From Inia geoffrensis (Eukaryota; Chordata; Mammalia; Artiodactyla; Iniidae), in the NCBI GenBank assembly GCA_036417435.1, contig CM070904.1:134503089-134567088 (forward strand): DNA of 64,000 nucleotides, read 5' to 3'. A model generated the notes under the pieces. It was given only the letters and a program-made list of their open reading frames with translations, had not been told where the DNA came from and did not search any database. A program made the translations under genes and the position numbers. Each line of letters opens with the position of its first letter. Positions within the stretch are counted from its first letter, which is position 1. Positions 1 to 14,975 of this stretch are shown here, piece after piece.

Positions 1-1036
1 CACCACAAACTTACTGGCTTAAAACAGCTCAAATTAATATTCTTACAGCCCTGGAGTGGGACTCACGTTGTACAGGGCAGAGGGGGTCTCATGGAGCTAA
101 AATCAAGGTGTACTCAGGGCCGGCTCCTTCTGGAGGGTCCAGGGAGAATCTGCCTTTTCCAGATCCCAGAGGCTACTGTGCCCCTCTCCCGCTGACCCTC
201 TAATCTTCTCTGATTCTGACCTTCTTGCCTCCCTCCTTTTTCTCCAGCTTTATTGAGATGTAATTGACATATAACATTGTGTAAGTTTAAGGTGATGAGT
301 TGATACGTGTATGTGTTGCAAAATGATTCCACAATAAGGTTAGCTAACACCTCCCTCACCTCACATGGGTACCATGTTTTTTTTGTTGTTGTTTTTTTGT
401 GGTGATAACATTTAAGATCTACTCTCTTAGCCACTTTCACGGATACAGTACGGTCCTGCTAGCTAGAGTCACCACGCTGTGCGTTAGATCCCAGAGCCTG
501 TTAATCTTAGAACTAGAAGTTTGTACCAATATTTCCTCATTTCCCCTCCCCACAGTGCCTGGTAAGCACTGTTCTACTCTCTGCTTCTACCATGTTTTTC
601 CTCTGTTCCACATGTAAGTGAGGCCATATGTTACTTGTCATTCTCTGTCAGGCTTATCTCACTTAGTGTAGTGTCCCCAAGGTCACAAATGGCAGGATTT
701 CCTTCTCATGGCTGAATACTCGTATATATACATTTATACCCCATCTTCTGTATCCATTCATCTGTCTACAGACACTTCGATTATTTCCATTATTGTAAAT
801 AATACTGCAACGAACACAGGGTGCGGACATCCCTCTGAGATAGTAAGCTGCTTCCCTTTTATAAGGACCCATGTGATGACATTGGTCCATCTGGATAACC
901 CAGGATAATCCCCCATCTCAAGACCCCTGACTTAATTACATCTGAGAAGTCGCTGTGTATGAAGGTCACATGATGCACAGGTTCTGGGGATGTGGACGTG
1001 GGTATCGGGGGCAGCATTGTCCTGCCGACAACAGCA
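1..1036 (+). repeat. Ancient interspersed repeat, split by an L1
   Basis: The left part (1-243) and right part (844-1036) read as two halves of one old dispersed repeat. The left half has the ACCACAAAC / GGCTTAAAACA start and the 'gagctaaaatcaaggtgt' block. The right half has the 'ataaggaccc' to 'cttaattacatctgag' blocks and the 'attgtcctgcc' end. Related copies lie at 42722-43163 and 44510-44890 (plus) and around 10000-10310 (minus). The middle (244-843) is an L1 fragment inserted later. I recognise the family by its blocks but cannot assign a name without a repeat library. Confidence 0.5.
244..843 (-). mobile_element. Old L1 3' fragment
   Basis: Read on the plus strand this is the reverse complement of an L1 3' UTR: 'agctttattgagatgtaattgacat' type start, then the blocks around 'cctggtaagcactgttctac' and 'ggctgaatactcgtatatatac', running to 'attgtaaataatactgcaac'. 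It is strongly diverged, so it is an old insertion. It has no coding capacity. It interrupts the ancient repeat that flanks it on both sides. Confidence 0.7.
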
Positions 1037-2039
1037 CGAGTCAGATGGCCCTGAACAGCTGGCAGCTCACAACACACTGTATCTGCACAAAGTCTCTGTC
1101 TTCCCCAGGTTGGGAGAAGTCTATTTATAGCCCTTGGTTTGGCTCTAGACTGGGTTATTAATCGTGCTCACACCGGCCTTCTCTGCAGCAGCTGATGAGG
1201 GACGCAGTGACCACTGGGCTGCACGCCCAGCCCCGTCAAGCACTGCTCCCTGGGTGGGGCCAGTGCAGGGCTGCCCCTCCCCCGTCATCCCTCTCCGACT
1301 GCCGCCCTGGCCTGGACCTCACCCTCTGCACGAGTATAAGGCCCGGCCCCTTGCTCACCTGGACACGTCTTCAGACTCCCTCAGGGACTGGCCACGGCCC
1401 CATGTCTCCCCTGCACAGCCCTGCCGACCTCCCGTCTTCCAGGGCGCCCTGGCAGCAGCCTTCACCCTGCTCTGATGGGGCCCCTGTCTGCCCCTGGGAT
1501 CCCACAGCCCAGGCCCCTGGGACTGGCAGTGAGGACCCACCCCTCGTGGCATTTCCATCCCAGGACCAGGGGATCCCACAAGTGCTTGCCATGGGCTGGG
1601 GTCCAGGAAGCGAATGCTGGCGGGCGCAGACCAGGCGAGGGAGGGACAGTAGGGCTGGTGGATGGTGTGCGGACAGTGAGATGGCTGGAGAGGGACAGAA
1701 CGAGGCTGGACGAGGCGCCGTCAGTCAAAGGCCGCGTGTGGGGCCAGGAGGATCCTCCCCTGCCCCATCCTCAGCCGAAGGGCCATTCAGCGGTCCCAGG
1801 TGCACCTGCCCAGGTCAGGGTCCGACTGGGAGGAGAGGGACAGTGGATCCTGGTGGGCAACGCATGAGACCGGGGACCCAAGATCCCTGGGTGGGATAAG
1901 CACCCCCGCCCCCATCGGGGCCCAGCACTTGCCCTCCCTGGGGGTGGAGTGGCCTCTCCCCGGGGGCAACGCGTCCCTTCAGATGGGATGTGCCCCCCCG
2001 CCACCGGTCAGCAGCAGAGGTGGGGTGCACCTGAGCCTT
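1037..2039. other. GC-rich non-coding DNA, no gene seen
   Basis: About 1 kb of GC-rich sequence with long open frames on both strands. None resembles a known protein, and the frames overlap in all phases, as expected for GC-rich non-coding DNA. No splice-bounded exon or promoter was recognised. Confidence 0.6.
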
Positions 2040-2450
2040 CACTGTAAACATTTTCTACTGGGATGAAATTCACATGCAATAAAGCGCATGGTCCAAGGGT
2101 CAGCTCCATGCGCCATGAGGGTTGTGTGTCATGTAACCTCCACCCGAACGAGATCTGTAGCATCTCCACCCCCACTCGGCCCCTGAGCTGCTCAGAGAAG
2201 ATTCCCTGCCCGAGGGGACCGGAGTCCCGCTTTCACCATGACTCTCTCTGCCCCTTCTGGGATGTCACCTGCAGGATGGGCACGTTTTTATCACACCCCA
2301 ATCTCCTTTCGCCACACGTGCCACTTTGGCACACGTGTCCGCAGTTTGTTCCTTTTTATTCCTAGTATTTTACTATTGAATGTACCACAACTTGTTTATT
2401 CATTTTTTGTTCCGGGGCAGCTGCGGTACACACAAGCTTAGGACCTTTTG
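2040..2450 (-). mobile_element. Very old L1 3' UTR-like remnant
   Basis: Blocks such as 'gggatgaaattcacatgcaataaa' and 'ttgaatgtaccacaacttgtttattcat' look like reverse-complement pieces of old L1 3' ends. The stretch is heavily diverged and the limits are approximate. Confidence 0.45.
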
Positions 2451-5400
2451 TTGTTTCAGAAAGGAAGGGAACTTTCAAGATGAGTGGAAAATCCTTTGAA
2501 AAGGTCCCACTGGTCAAATCTGTGACAATTCAAGCATCTAAAGTGATGCTCAGAGTTGACTGACTGCATCCAGTCTATGTAAATCCATGAATCCATGGTG
2601 ATACTCAATAGAAAGCCTGAGAAATAGATCCAAGGTAGATATTAAGCCAACTTTTCATTTTGAATATTGGTGGCAAAGGGAAAATGAAACATTATCCTGC
2701 TTTCTGCACTCATGAGAGGCAGTCTACGCAAACCACGCCAGTCACAAGGAAGAACCCACTTGAAAAAGGGATGTTGTCTAATGGACATACAAGTGGTGAC
2801 AGATGAGCAAGTCTCCCTCGTCAGCTTTCTAGAAGTGACCGGTTGGGCAAGGTGGGGATTTGTGGTCACATCATCAGGAGTGTCTGCTGGGGACCTGGGC
2901 TTACCTGGCGTCAGAGAGACGAGGGGCGCGTGTCTCCTGGTTGCTGACTCAGACTCAGCCTCATGCGCAGGGCGCCCAGGTGCCGGTCTTGGGAGGGAGG
3001 TGACGCAGCCCTGATGTTTAGCTCGAACCTCTTGAGCCCTTGGAGGGAATTTCCATCTTTAAGAGGACAGAGGAGCAGACAAATGACACCGCGAGGAAGG
3101 GGCCCCTCAGGACGGGGCTGGGGGACAGTCCCCAGGATGCTGGTCTCCCCCCGGAAGTAGAGTCACCTGCTCGATGCTAGTCTTGTTCACACAAACCTGC
3201 TGTCACAGGAATTTGGGGGTAACTGGGCGCGTTGGAAAAAGGACTCAGCATTAACTGGTGTCGAGGAATCTTTACACCTTTTTGTTAAGTAGCTTAATTT
3301 TGCCTAGGCTGAGAAACGCTCTTATTCTTACAAGACGTGTGCTGAAGGAGAGAGAAATGGTACGCGGCCAGCCACCGCTAAGGATGACTAACTTCCTCGT
3401 TTCATGAGCCCTGTTCTTGCTTTGGCAAGTCCCAGCGTCACTGCTCTGCAGGGGGGACCCTCGTCCAGGGAGCCTCCGTGGGTGCCGTCCATGGGGTCTC
3501 GAACCACGGGGTCTCCGATTCGGAGGCCAGCCCTGTGTGGGCGGCTTCACTTCCCACGATGACGGCCCCTCAGTCCCTTGTCTGCAGCGCCCAGGTCCAA
3601 ATAGCTCTGAAAAGTAGGAGCTTTCTTTGTAGCTCACTTGTCAGCCAGACCCTCTCATGTTATACGGAGAGGAAACTTCCCTGTGTTTTCCCGGCAGAAA
3701 CATTAAGATGCTTGACCACAGGTGTCAGGAATTTCTGGGCTGTGGGCTGTGGTTCCTGCCAGAACCGGGACTGAGTCCCACGCAGGCGGAGTAAGGGACT
3801 CACGGGTGAGGGACAGCACAGCAAGCCGGGGGCCCGGGCAGCCCTACGAGGCTCTGCCGGACCGTCACCTAACTGCCCGACCCCAGCTCGGTTCTGGAGG
3901 ACGGGCAGCTGTGGACTCAGGGTCACGGTTACTCTTCAGAGTGCGCGGCTCTGCTCGGCCTTAATGAGTTCGGCAAAACGTGGTGTGAGTTTCGGAAACT
4001 CTTCCATGATACAGCAGGAAAAAACCCAACTAGCCACTGGGAGTTATCCTGCTGTGCTAGGATGAACGTCAGACCTGAGCGGCGATGCTGTTTTGGGGAA
4101 GAGCTGATGGGCACAGTGGACGGACCCCAGGTGCCCCGTGGAGGCCCGAGAGCGGCAGGTGCCCGCACAGACCCGCTGGGAGCAGGTGTCTGCGCCCAAC
4201 CTGAGGGCGGGAGTGCCCCGGGCTCAGGGGCACCCCTCACACCAGGCAGCCCGGGTGACCCCACACCCTCCGCCATCACGGCCCTTCCCTCGGTTACTCC
4301 TGATGCCGGGAAAGGGCGAAGGCTTGTGGAGAGAAGAGAAAGGCTCTCTTCGCTCTCTTCTCCAGGCTGAGTGGCTGGGGCCCCATCCCCACTTCTCTGT
4401 GCCTCAGATCCTCCTCCAGAAGAACAAAGAGTGGATATTCTGTTGGAATTCAGCCCCTAAACATGCTCTGCACACGTGGAAAATTACAAAAGAGCCAGGT
4501 GTGAGGAGAGCTCGGTCCTGAGCCCTCACGTGGGCCCCTGGGGCTGGGGTCCTGCCCGCCCTCGCGGCAGCGCCCTCTCCCTCAGACCTTAGAGTCTAGC
4601 TTGGCTTCGCCTGAGGCCAAGATCAACGATAAAGAGAGTAGATGCGATTGGTGAAGAGCCTTGTCTCCATGCCATTTTGGCTTTTGCCATGAAGGGAAGG
4701 TCACTGGGTCACTGCAGAGTGACCACAGCATGACAGGCAGTGAGGACAGAGATTGTGCACAGCCTCACAACTAGGGCTGCTGCACCAACATGCCCTTCCA
4801 CCCCAAATGGTCCAAGCTGATGGCTCTGTTTATCAGTGTTGACAGCACGGAGCTCTAAGCACATCATCAGATGAAATTACCTTCCAGCAGCCTGGGGCTT
4901 TGTGAGTCTTGGTGACGGACTTTTGTTCTCCAACTATTTTTAGGGCAATTAATCACCACGTTCCCAGCATGTTTATCAATGGAATGTCCTGAGTCACGAG
5001 CAATGACGGACAGCCCATGAGGTGACCCAAGGAACATGTATTTGCAAGTTGGTGTCGTAAGGGACCTTTGCTAGGTTCTCTCCACTGGGCCATCTGGGGA
5101 GCTAAGCATCCACGCTTTGTGTCAGTTTCTGGGTCTTTCCTGCTGGACTTTCGCTTGCCTTTCCATTCTGTGTGGTCAGCTCTGGAAACGCCCTACAAGG
5201 CATCTGTGTTCAGCACAGGATGTCACGTGGATGTCACAGGGTGTCACGTGGCCATTGGTGTCAACATTTTTTGTCTGGTTAAGTCTCTGGAGAGGCTCCC
5301 AAAACTGGTGAAGCCATGCTCCTTCCCTTCTGCTTGCCAACTGGACCAGATGGTCAGAACAAAACAGAATCCAAACCCAATTGTTACCGAGTCCAAGCTT
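2451..5400. other. Non-coding DNA, nothing recognised
   Basis: No exon, RNA gene or clear repeat was recognised. The frames here (such as 3272-3637 minus and 5068-5559 plus) have no protein-like features. A small palindromic pair of CACGTG E-boxes lies near 5224-5250. Confidence 0.5.
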
Positions 5401-5404
5401 GTAC

Positions 5405-5880
5405 TGCTGGCTGCACGACAGGCCAATAAATTGAGAGACCAGGTGCTGGGGCAGGGAACAGGGACTTTATTAGGAAAGCTGGCAGACCGAGAAGATGGTA
5501 GATGCATGTCCCAGAGAACTGTCTCACCCAAGTCAGAATTCAACCTTCTTTTATACTAAAAGGGGAGGGGCGTGGCAGGCTTCTTGGTGTCAGCATCTTT
5601 TGTTCTTGCAGCTGTCCACCTAGCTCAGGTCACGATGTTCCTGTAAACCTCCAACAAGACAAGTGGTATTCTCTGTCCTGCAAATTTTTCTCTTTATGTG
5701 AATGAAAAGTGTTGTACCCTTAAAGGTCAGAGCCTTGAGAATGGGCTACCCTGTGTATTTCAGGTTATAGGCAACACTCTTTTAGTGATTAACTTGTAGC
5801 AAAAGCAATAAGATACAAAAGTTAAAGAGACAGACCCAATATGGAGTCAGATTTGTCCTTCCTTGTTACTCAGTCTGGAG
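5405..5880 (-). repeat. Possible solo LTR remnant
   Basis: The stretch has the look of an endogenous retroviral LTR read in reverse: 'gggactttattagg' (a reverse-complement AATAAA) followed by an LTR-like body with 'aggggaggggcgtgg' and 'ctttaaaggtcag'-like blocks. No internal retroviral genes and no clear target-site duplication were seen. The family is unknown and the call is tentative. Confidence 0.3.
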
Positions 5881-8211
5881 AGATGACGTGAGCTAGACCC
5901 CAGCCCCATACCGGCAGTCCTGCACCGCCAATGAGGGGCCGCAGTGGCCACTGCTGGGCGCACACAGGAAGGCTGGCGGAGTAGGGTCAGGCACTGGCTG
6001 GTGTCTGGGCCTCATCAGGAGATGAGACAGACCAGGTCCTCCTGCTGTGGCCTGGCCTCTGCTGCATGCTCGGCCCTCCTGCCCGTTTGTGGTGGTCACA
6101 GCCCCCGCTGGGGGGCTCGGGGGGGACACGACTGAGCCCGAAGCACCGAATCCCAGCTCGAATGGCCTCTGTGGACTTAGGAGATTTGTGCCTCCAAACC
6201 CGAGTGAAATTTCTGACTGTGAGGACAAGACTGCTTAGCTTCCTGAGATGTTCCGGGTAAGGAGTAAAGAGTGTAAAGGAATTCTGGGAAAGCATATGCT
6301 TTACACACCTTCACGTCAGGCATCATCCTGAGGTTGAGCTTTTGCACACATTTTGATCAAAGGTGAATGAAACTGTGTTTAAATTTGCACGAGTCCCTGC
6401 AGCCCAGTGGCTTCTCTCTGTGGCTTCTTGTAAGTTAGTAGCATCACTGTCGCTTTTAATCTGTGTACATTTTATAGATACGAAGAAAAATGTGCACAAA
6501 ACATCCACTTAGATTTTATTGGGCTCTTGCATCACGCTAGAGACGCAAAACCGCAAAGCGGTTCTGCTGGCGCGGGGGCCATGGCGGGGCCGTCGGGGGA
6601 AGCAGGTCGGGCCTCAGGCTGAGAGCTGGTTGGGGGTGCCGGGCGGGGTGGGCCCGGGGGCGCCTCCTGGCTGCTCAGCATCATCTGGCTCCTCCTCTCC
6701 AGCTTCCGAGCCCACTCACTGCGGAGCCTGGGGCGGGCGACCGTTTGGGCTCAGGGAGGGCTGCGGTCAGCTGGGCCCGTCTGTTGGCACCTTGGCTGCA
6801 TGCGAGCTAAGCTGCCCCCTCCCTGCCAGCTGGTGCCCGCGCTTCAGGCCTCGCCTGCCACAGAGGGTCTCACTCGGGCTCCTCCCGGAAGGGAAAGCGG
6901 AGCTCCAGCTGCGTCCTGAACTCGCACCTGGGGATGCGCCCATCACTGCAGTCACCTGTGCTCCCAACGCCTGGGTGCGCCCTCACGCCGGCCCCTTGGG
7001 CGGTCCCTTCCTGGGAAGGTGGCCTGTTGCAGTGACCACAGCACAACACACGGGGTGCCCCCGGGCGGCAACGGCCTGGCCAAGGGGTCACACCTGCCTG
7101 TGGGCCACATATGAGCATGTGGTTTGGTTTGGAGGGAGGCAGGTTGGGGGGCGCCTGGCCCGAACTGACCTCCAGGGCTGGCGGGCAGACTGGTAATGAG
7201 AGTCCCCGCAGACGCCTGTCCCAGTGCACAGGGACCTAGGTGAGGAGGGCGCCTCCCAGCAGCCCGTGGAGAGGCTGGGACAGCTGGGCCCCGCGCCTCA
7301 GCCACACTCCTGCCCTTTACCAGGCTGTGGTGGCCCTGGGGACGTGGCCCAGAGCTGCTGCCAGCCAGGAGTAAGGTGTGGGCTGGCGGGGGTCCGAAGC
7401 TCCATAACAGCCACTTCTCTCCAGACAGGTGAAGATGTCACCCCCTTCCCCAGTCCGACCCCTAGCAGTCCAGGACCTCAGTGACTAACCGGACCGGTGC
7501 TGACCCGTGGCCCACTCTTGGGGCCTGCCCCCATGGGCCAAAGACCCAGAACATCCCAGGGCCTGATGACACATGAAAGACAGGGACAACGCCACGGAGA
7601 CCCAGGAGGGAGCCTGGGGTGGGGGGGAACCATTTGTGTGAGGGTTCCGTGCAGGACCCCTGCCCCCAGAGGCCAGGTGCGTGCAGTGACCAGCTCAGGG
7701 GGCTTCACCGTGAGGACAGGAGACGTCATGGCCCCCATGCCTGTGCCGAGTGGCCAGAAGCCTTGGATGACAGGTGGGAGGCGGGCAGCGCGCCAACCAG
7801 ACCTCTGGCTGCTCACAAGGTCAGTGCAAGCCTGGTCCTGCCACGGCCCCCAAGAATCCTCCTTTCCAGCCCAGCTCCCAGGGCGGCAGCTGCTGGTACT
7901 ATCTGGGGGCTAAGGCTGTGCCCGCTTTGGAAGTTTCTGGCCATTTCAATCCTTGTCTAGGTGGTAATACGCCGTCTTAGCTGTCCACGAGCGGTCACTC
8001 CTGGGTCTGCTCAGGGTCACCTGAGCTCAGGGAGGCGCCCTCAGCACTCACAGGCCCCTGGAGTCCACCCAGTAAAGAAAGGGGTGGCTTTGTATCTGCA
8101 AGTCAAGCAAATGTGTGGGAAGGAGTAGAAGGGACACGTTGTTTTATCCTGAACTCAGTGGGAACAACTGTCAGAAAACAGACAAAGCGAGGCTAACCCT
8201 GGGCGATAACT
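5881..8211. other. GC-rich, partly CpG-rich non-coding DNA
   Basis: From about 6540 the sequence becomes very GC-rich with many CpGs (around 6555-6660 and 6830-7100). Long frames on both strands (for example 6519-7196 plus) are not protein-like. No first exon or start context is convincing, so I call no gene. It could be a CpG island or simply a GC-rich subtelomeric segment. Confidence 0.5.
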
Positions 8212-9300
8212 TCCTACGAGACCCGGATGGGGTGATGGAGAGACGGGGTGAAGAGGGATAAGGTGATGGAGGGAGGGGGTGATGGTGGGATGGGGTGACG
8301 GTGGGATGGGGTGAAGGAGGGACAGGGTGATGGTGGGACAGGGGGATGGAGGGAGGGGGTGAAGGAGGGATGGGGTGATGGTGGGACGGGTTGATGGTGG
8401 GATGGGGTGATGGAGGGAGGGGGTGAAGGAGGGATGGGGTGATGGTGGGATGGGGTGAGGAGGGATAAGGTGATGGAGGGAGGGGGTGATGGAGGGATGG
8501 GGTGATGGTGGGACGGGGTGATGGTGGGATGGGGTGAAGGAGGGATGGGGTGATGGAGAGACGGGGTGAGGAGGGATAAGGTGATGGAGGGAGGGGGTGA
8601 TGGAGGGATGGGGTGACGGTGGGATGGGGTGAAGGAGGGACAGGGTGATGGTGGGACAGGGGGATGGAGGGAGGGGGTGAAGGAGGGATGGGGTGATGGT
8701 GGGACGGGTTGATGGTGGGATGGGGTGATGGAGGGAGGGGGTGAAGGAGGGATGGGGTGATGGTGGGATGGGGTGAAGGAGGGACGGGGTGATGGAGAGA
8801 CGGGGTGAGGAGGGATAAGGTGATGGAGGGAGGGGGTGATGGAGGGATGGGGTGATGGTGGGACGGGGTGATGGTGGGATGGGGTGAAGGAGGGACGGGG
8901 TGATGGAGAGACGGGGTGAGGAGGGATAAGGTGATGGAGGGAGGGGGTGATGGAGGGATGGGGTGATGGTGGGACGGGGTGACGGTGGGATGGGGTGAAG
9001 GAGGGACGGGGTGATGGTGGGACGGGGTGATGGAGGGAGGGGGTGAAGGAGGGATGGGGTGATGGAGGGATGGGGTGATGGTGGGACGCGGTGACGGTGG
9101 GATGGGGTGAAGGAGGGACGGGGTGATGGAGAGACGGGGTGAGGAGGGATAAGGTGATGGAGGGAGGGGGTGATGGAGGGATGGGGTGATGGAGGGAGGG
9201 GGTGAAGGAGGGATGAGGTGATGGAGGGAGGGGGTGGTGGAGGGAGGGGGTGATGGAGGGAGGGGGTGAAGGAGGGATGGGGGAGGGAGGGAGGGGGTGT
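8212..9300. repeat. G-rich 16-bp minisatellite with higher-order units
   Basis: About 1.1 kb made of 16-bp units of the type GGGATGGGGTGATGGT, with variants GGGACGGGGTGATGGT, GGGATGGGGTGAAGGA and GGGAGGGGGTGATGGA. One unit type is 15 bp (GAGACGGGGTGAGGA or its relatives). A diagnostic GATAAGG unit begins near 8257, 8464, 8575, 8814, 8925 and 9148. The gaps are 207, 111, 239, 111 and 223 bp, each equal to a multiple of 16 minus 1, so the array has a higher-order organisation. The plus strand has runs of four or five G in each unit, so it could form G-quadruplexes. The long minus-strand frame across it (8171-9313, Ser/Pro/His-rich with a 16-residue period) is a by-product of the repeat. Confidence 0.95.
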
Positions 9301-12244
<2,944 letters not shown>

Positions 12245-13080
12245 AATTAGCAGTGATGGGGAAGGAGTCAAGATGGTGGAGAAGACCCTGAACTCGCCTC
12301 CTCTTGTGAGCACGTGCAAATTCTAACTCCTCACAGGGCAGCTGTCAGTGAGAGTGACCAGAAGGACCTTCCACAACTGAGGATACACGGAAGGAACCAC
12401 CACCAGCCAGGTGGGAGGGGTGGAGACACAGTATAGTCAAGACCCACACCCTTGCGTCTGCAACCCACAAATGGGAGGGATTTCACCATCATAGACGTTC
12501 TCCCCAAGGAGCAAGGGGTCTGAGCCTCACAGTTAGCTCTCCAGCTTGGGGGTCCTGCACCAGGAAGATGAACCCCCAGAATGTCTGGATTTGAAGGCCA
12601 GTGAGGCTTACTTTCAAGAGAGCCAGAGGGCTGTGGGTAATAGACTCTGCTCTTAAAGGCAAAATCTCACACACTTCAAGACCCAGGGCAGCGGCAGTAA
12701 TTTGAAGGAGCCTGGGTCAGACCCCTTGCTGATCTTGGAGAGCCTCCTGTCCCCCCAGGGGGCCCCCGTAGACCAGAGGACTTAGAAACGCCGCAGTTTA
12801 TCCCCCCGGGGCCGAATCCTTGCTGGCAGTGCTGCCGGTGAACTCAAAGAGTGAAAACGTGGGCGACTGTGTGTGGGGCTGGAGTGCATCCACTCAAGGG
12901 TTTTGCCTCTGGGAGGGACCAGGGGTTGGCGCTGGACTCATTCTGACTGAGGGAAAAGTTGACATTTTAAGGTGAGGTTGGCTGTTCTCCTTGCGGGGCT
13001 TCCCAGAGAGACGGGGTATCAGAGCTTTTACTCTCGGGAAGCCCAGCGCTGCAGTGCAACCCTTCAAAACCTCACGGAGC
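12245..13080 (+). mobile_element. Old L1 5' UTR fragment
   Basis: It begins with 'gaaggagtcaagatggtggag', the usual start of a laurasiatherian-type L1 5' UTR. It continues with blocks equivalent to 'tctgagcctcacag', 'cttgggggtcctgcacc' and 'gatttgaaggccagtgagg'. There is no ORF1 after it, so it is a truncated, diverged fragment. The right limit is approximate. Confidence 0.5.
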
Positions 13081-13095
13081 AGAAACAACGGACAG

Positions 13096-13117
13096 CCAGC
13101 CAGCCAGCCAGCCAGAC
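13096..13117. repeat. Short CAGC microsatellite
   Basis: A run of about five CAGC units. Confidence 0.7.
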
Positions 13118-13120
13118 AAG

Positions 13121-13825
13121 GGGCACCAGAAAGCCAGCAGCGGACAGTTGGAAACAGTCCCCGCAGTTGGCGGGGGTGGGAGGAAGGGGGAGGGGGCCGG
13201 CGGCTCGTTCTCCATCCTGGGCTTTGTCACCGGAAGGCTGAATGGCAGAAGCTGCTAACAAAGTTAAATTCCCAGAAGACGCAAACGTGCGGCCCTGGCT
13301 CCCACATCCCACGGACGGCCCAGCCCCGTGGTCGCATCACCCAGGCTTACTCTGAGGTCTGTCCGGGCCGGTCGGCGCAGCGTCTTTAGGCAGGTGTCCT
13401 CCCGCGTCCCCAGCGCGCCTGGACTGTGTCTGCCCCTCGCTTTTATACGGGCTTGGTGACCCCGTGCCTGGCGTCCGGTCAGAGGCCGGAAAGACGAGCT
13501 GACTTCAGTCTGGCGGCCCCTGGAGACACGATGGGCTCCGCCGCAGGCCCTGGCAAGCACGCGTCCCTCGGCTGCTCGGCCAGAAACCGAAGGGCAGCCC
13601 GGGGAGTCTGCCCTGCTCGCTGGCTCCTGGCAAGATAGTGTTACCAAAATCACCGCCGTCTCTTCCGGATGGGCTGCTCCTGAGACGCCTCGTAGGCTGA
13701 GGTTAAAAAAAACTGCTGGCATCAAACCCCCTTTATCTTAAGATGTATGAGAGGAAGGCCTCCAGACAACACATGATTATGCTCATAGTAAGGCAGCCAT
13801 ACCGTAAATAGTGTTCTTTAAAAAT
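13121..13825. other. GC-rich non-coding DNA
   Basis: GC-rich with several CpGs between about 13300 and 13640. The frames on both strands are not protein-like. No promoter elements can be defended. Confidence 0.45.
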
Positions 13826-14278
13826 TTTTCTTTTATATTGGAGTACAGTTGACTTACAATGTTGTGTTAGCTTCAGGTGTACAGCAAAGTGATTCAGCTA
13901 TACGTATACATATATGCATTCTTTTTCACTCTTTTCCCATGTAGGTTATTACAGAGTATTGAGTAGGGTTCCCTGTGCTAATAGCTGGTCCTTGTTGGTT
14001 ACCTAGTTTATATATAGTTGTGTGTATCTGTAAATTCCCAAACCCTAGTTTATCCCTTCCGCCCCTACCGCTTTGGCAACCACAGACCTGTTCCCTGTGT
14101 CTGTGAGTGTGTGTCTGTTGTGCAAAGAAGTTCACTTGTGTCATTTTAAATATTCTACATATAGGTGATATTATACATGAGGCTTGTCTCTGTCTGACGG
14201 ACTTCACTTACTACGATAATCTCTGGGTCCATCCGTGTTGCTGCAAACGGCGTGATTTCATTCTTTTTGGATTCACCT
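13826..14278 (-). mobile_element. L1 3' end, left half of a 5'-inverted insertion
   Basis: This is the reverse complement of an L1 3' UTR ('tatattggagtacagttgacttac' type block, then 'ccctgtgctaatagctggtcc', then 'tccatccgtgttgctgc'). It stops at 'gatttcattctttttgg'. The next segment (14279-14975) is L1 sequence in the opposite orientation that ends at the same L1 point. Together they look like one insertion made by twin priming. Confidence 0.85.
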
Positions 14279-14975
14279 CCTAGAGTAATGAAAATGAAAC
14301 AAAAATAAGCAAATGGGACCAATTAAACTTAAAAGCTTTTGCACAGCAAAGGAAACCATAAACTAAATGAAAACACCATCCACAGAATGGTAGAAAATAT
14401 TTGCAAAGATGCAACTTACAAGGGATTAGTCTCCAAAATATACAAACAGCTCATGTGGCTCAACACCAGAAAAAACAAACAACCCAATCAAAAAATGGGC
14501 AGAGGACCTAAATAGAAATTTCTCCAAAGAAGACGTGCACATGGTCCACAGGCACATGCAAAGATGTTCAGCATCACTGATTATTAGAGAAGTGCAGATC
14601 AAAACTACAATGAGGTATCACCTCACATCAGTCAGAATGGCCATCATCAAAAAGTCTACAAATAACAAGTGCTGGAGAGGGTGTAGAGAAAATGGGAACC
14701 TTTCTACACTGTTGGTGAGAATGTGAACTGTGGAGAACAGTATGGAGGTTCCTTAAAAAACTAAAAATAGAGCTGCCATATGATCCAGCAATCCCGCTCT
14801 TGGGCGTACATCTGGAGAAAAACACGATTCGAAAAGAAACATGCAACCCAATGTTCACAGCAGCACTATGTACATAGCCAGGACATGGAAGCAACCTAGA
14901 TATCCATCCACAGAGGCATGGATAAAGAAGATGTGGCACATGTGTACAGTGGACTATTACTCAGCCATAAGTAAC
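14279..14975 (+). mobile_element. L1 ORF2 3' part, inverted half of the same insertion
   Basis: Plus-oriented L1 ORF2 end: 'caaatgggaccaattaaact', 'gcacagcaaaggaaaccat', 'gaagacgtgcacatgg', ending in 'ggactattactcagccataa'. The end meets the L1 point at which the minus-oriented 3' UTR half begins. It contains multiple stops and frameshifts and has no coding capacity. Confidence 0.85.
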
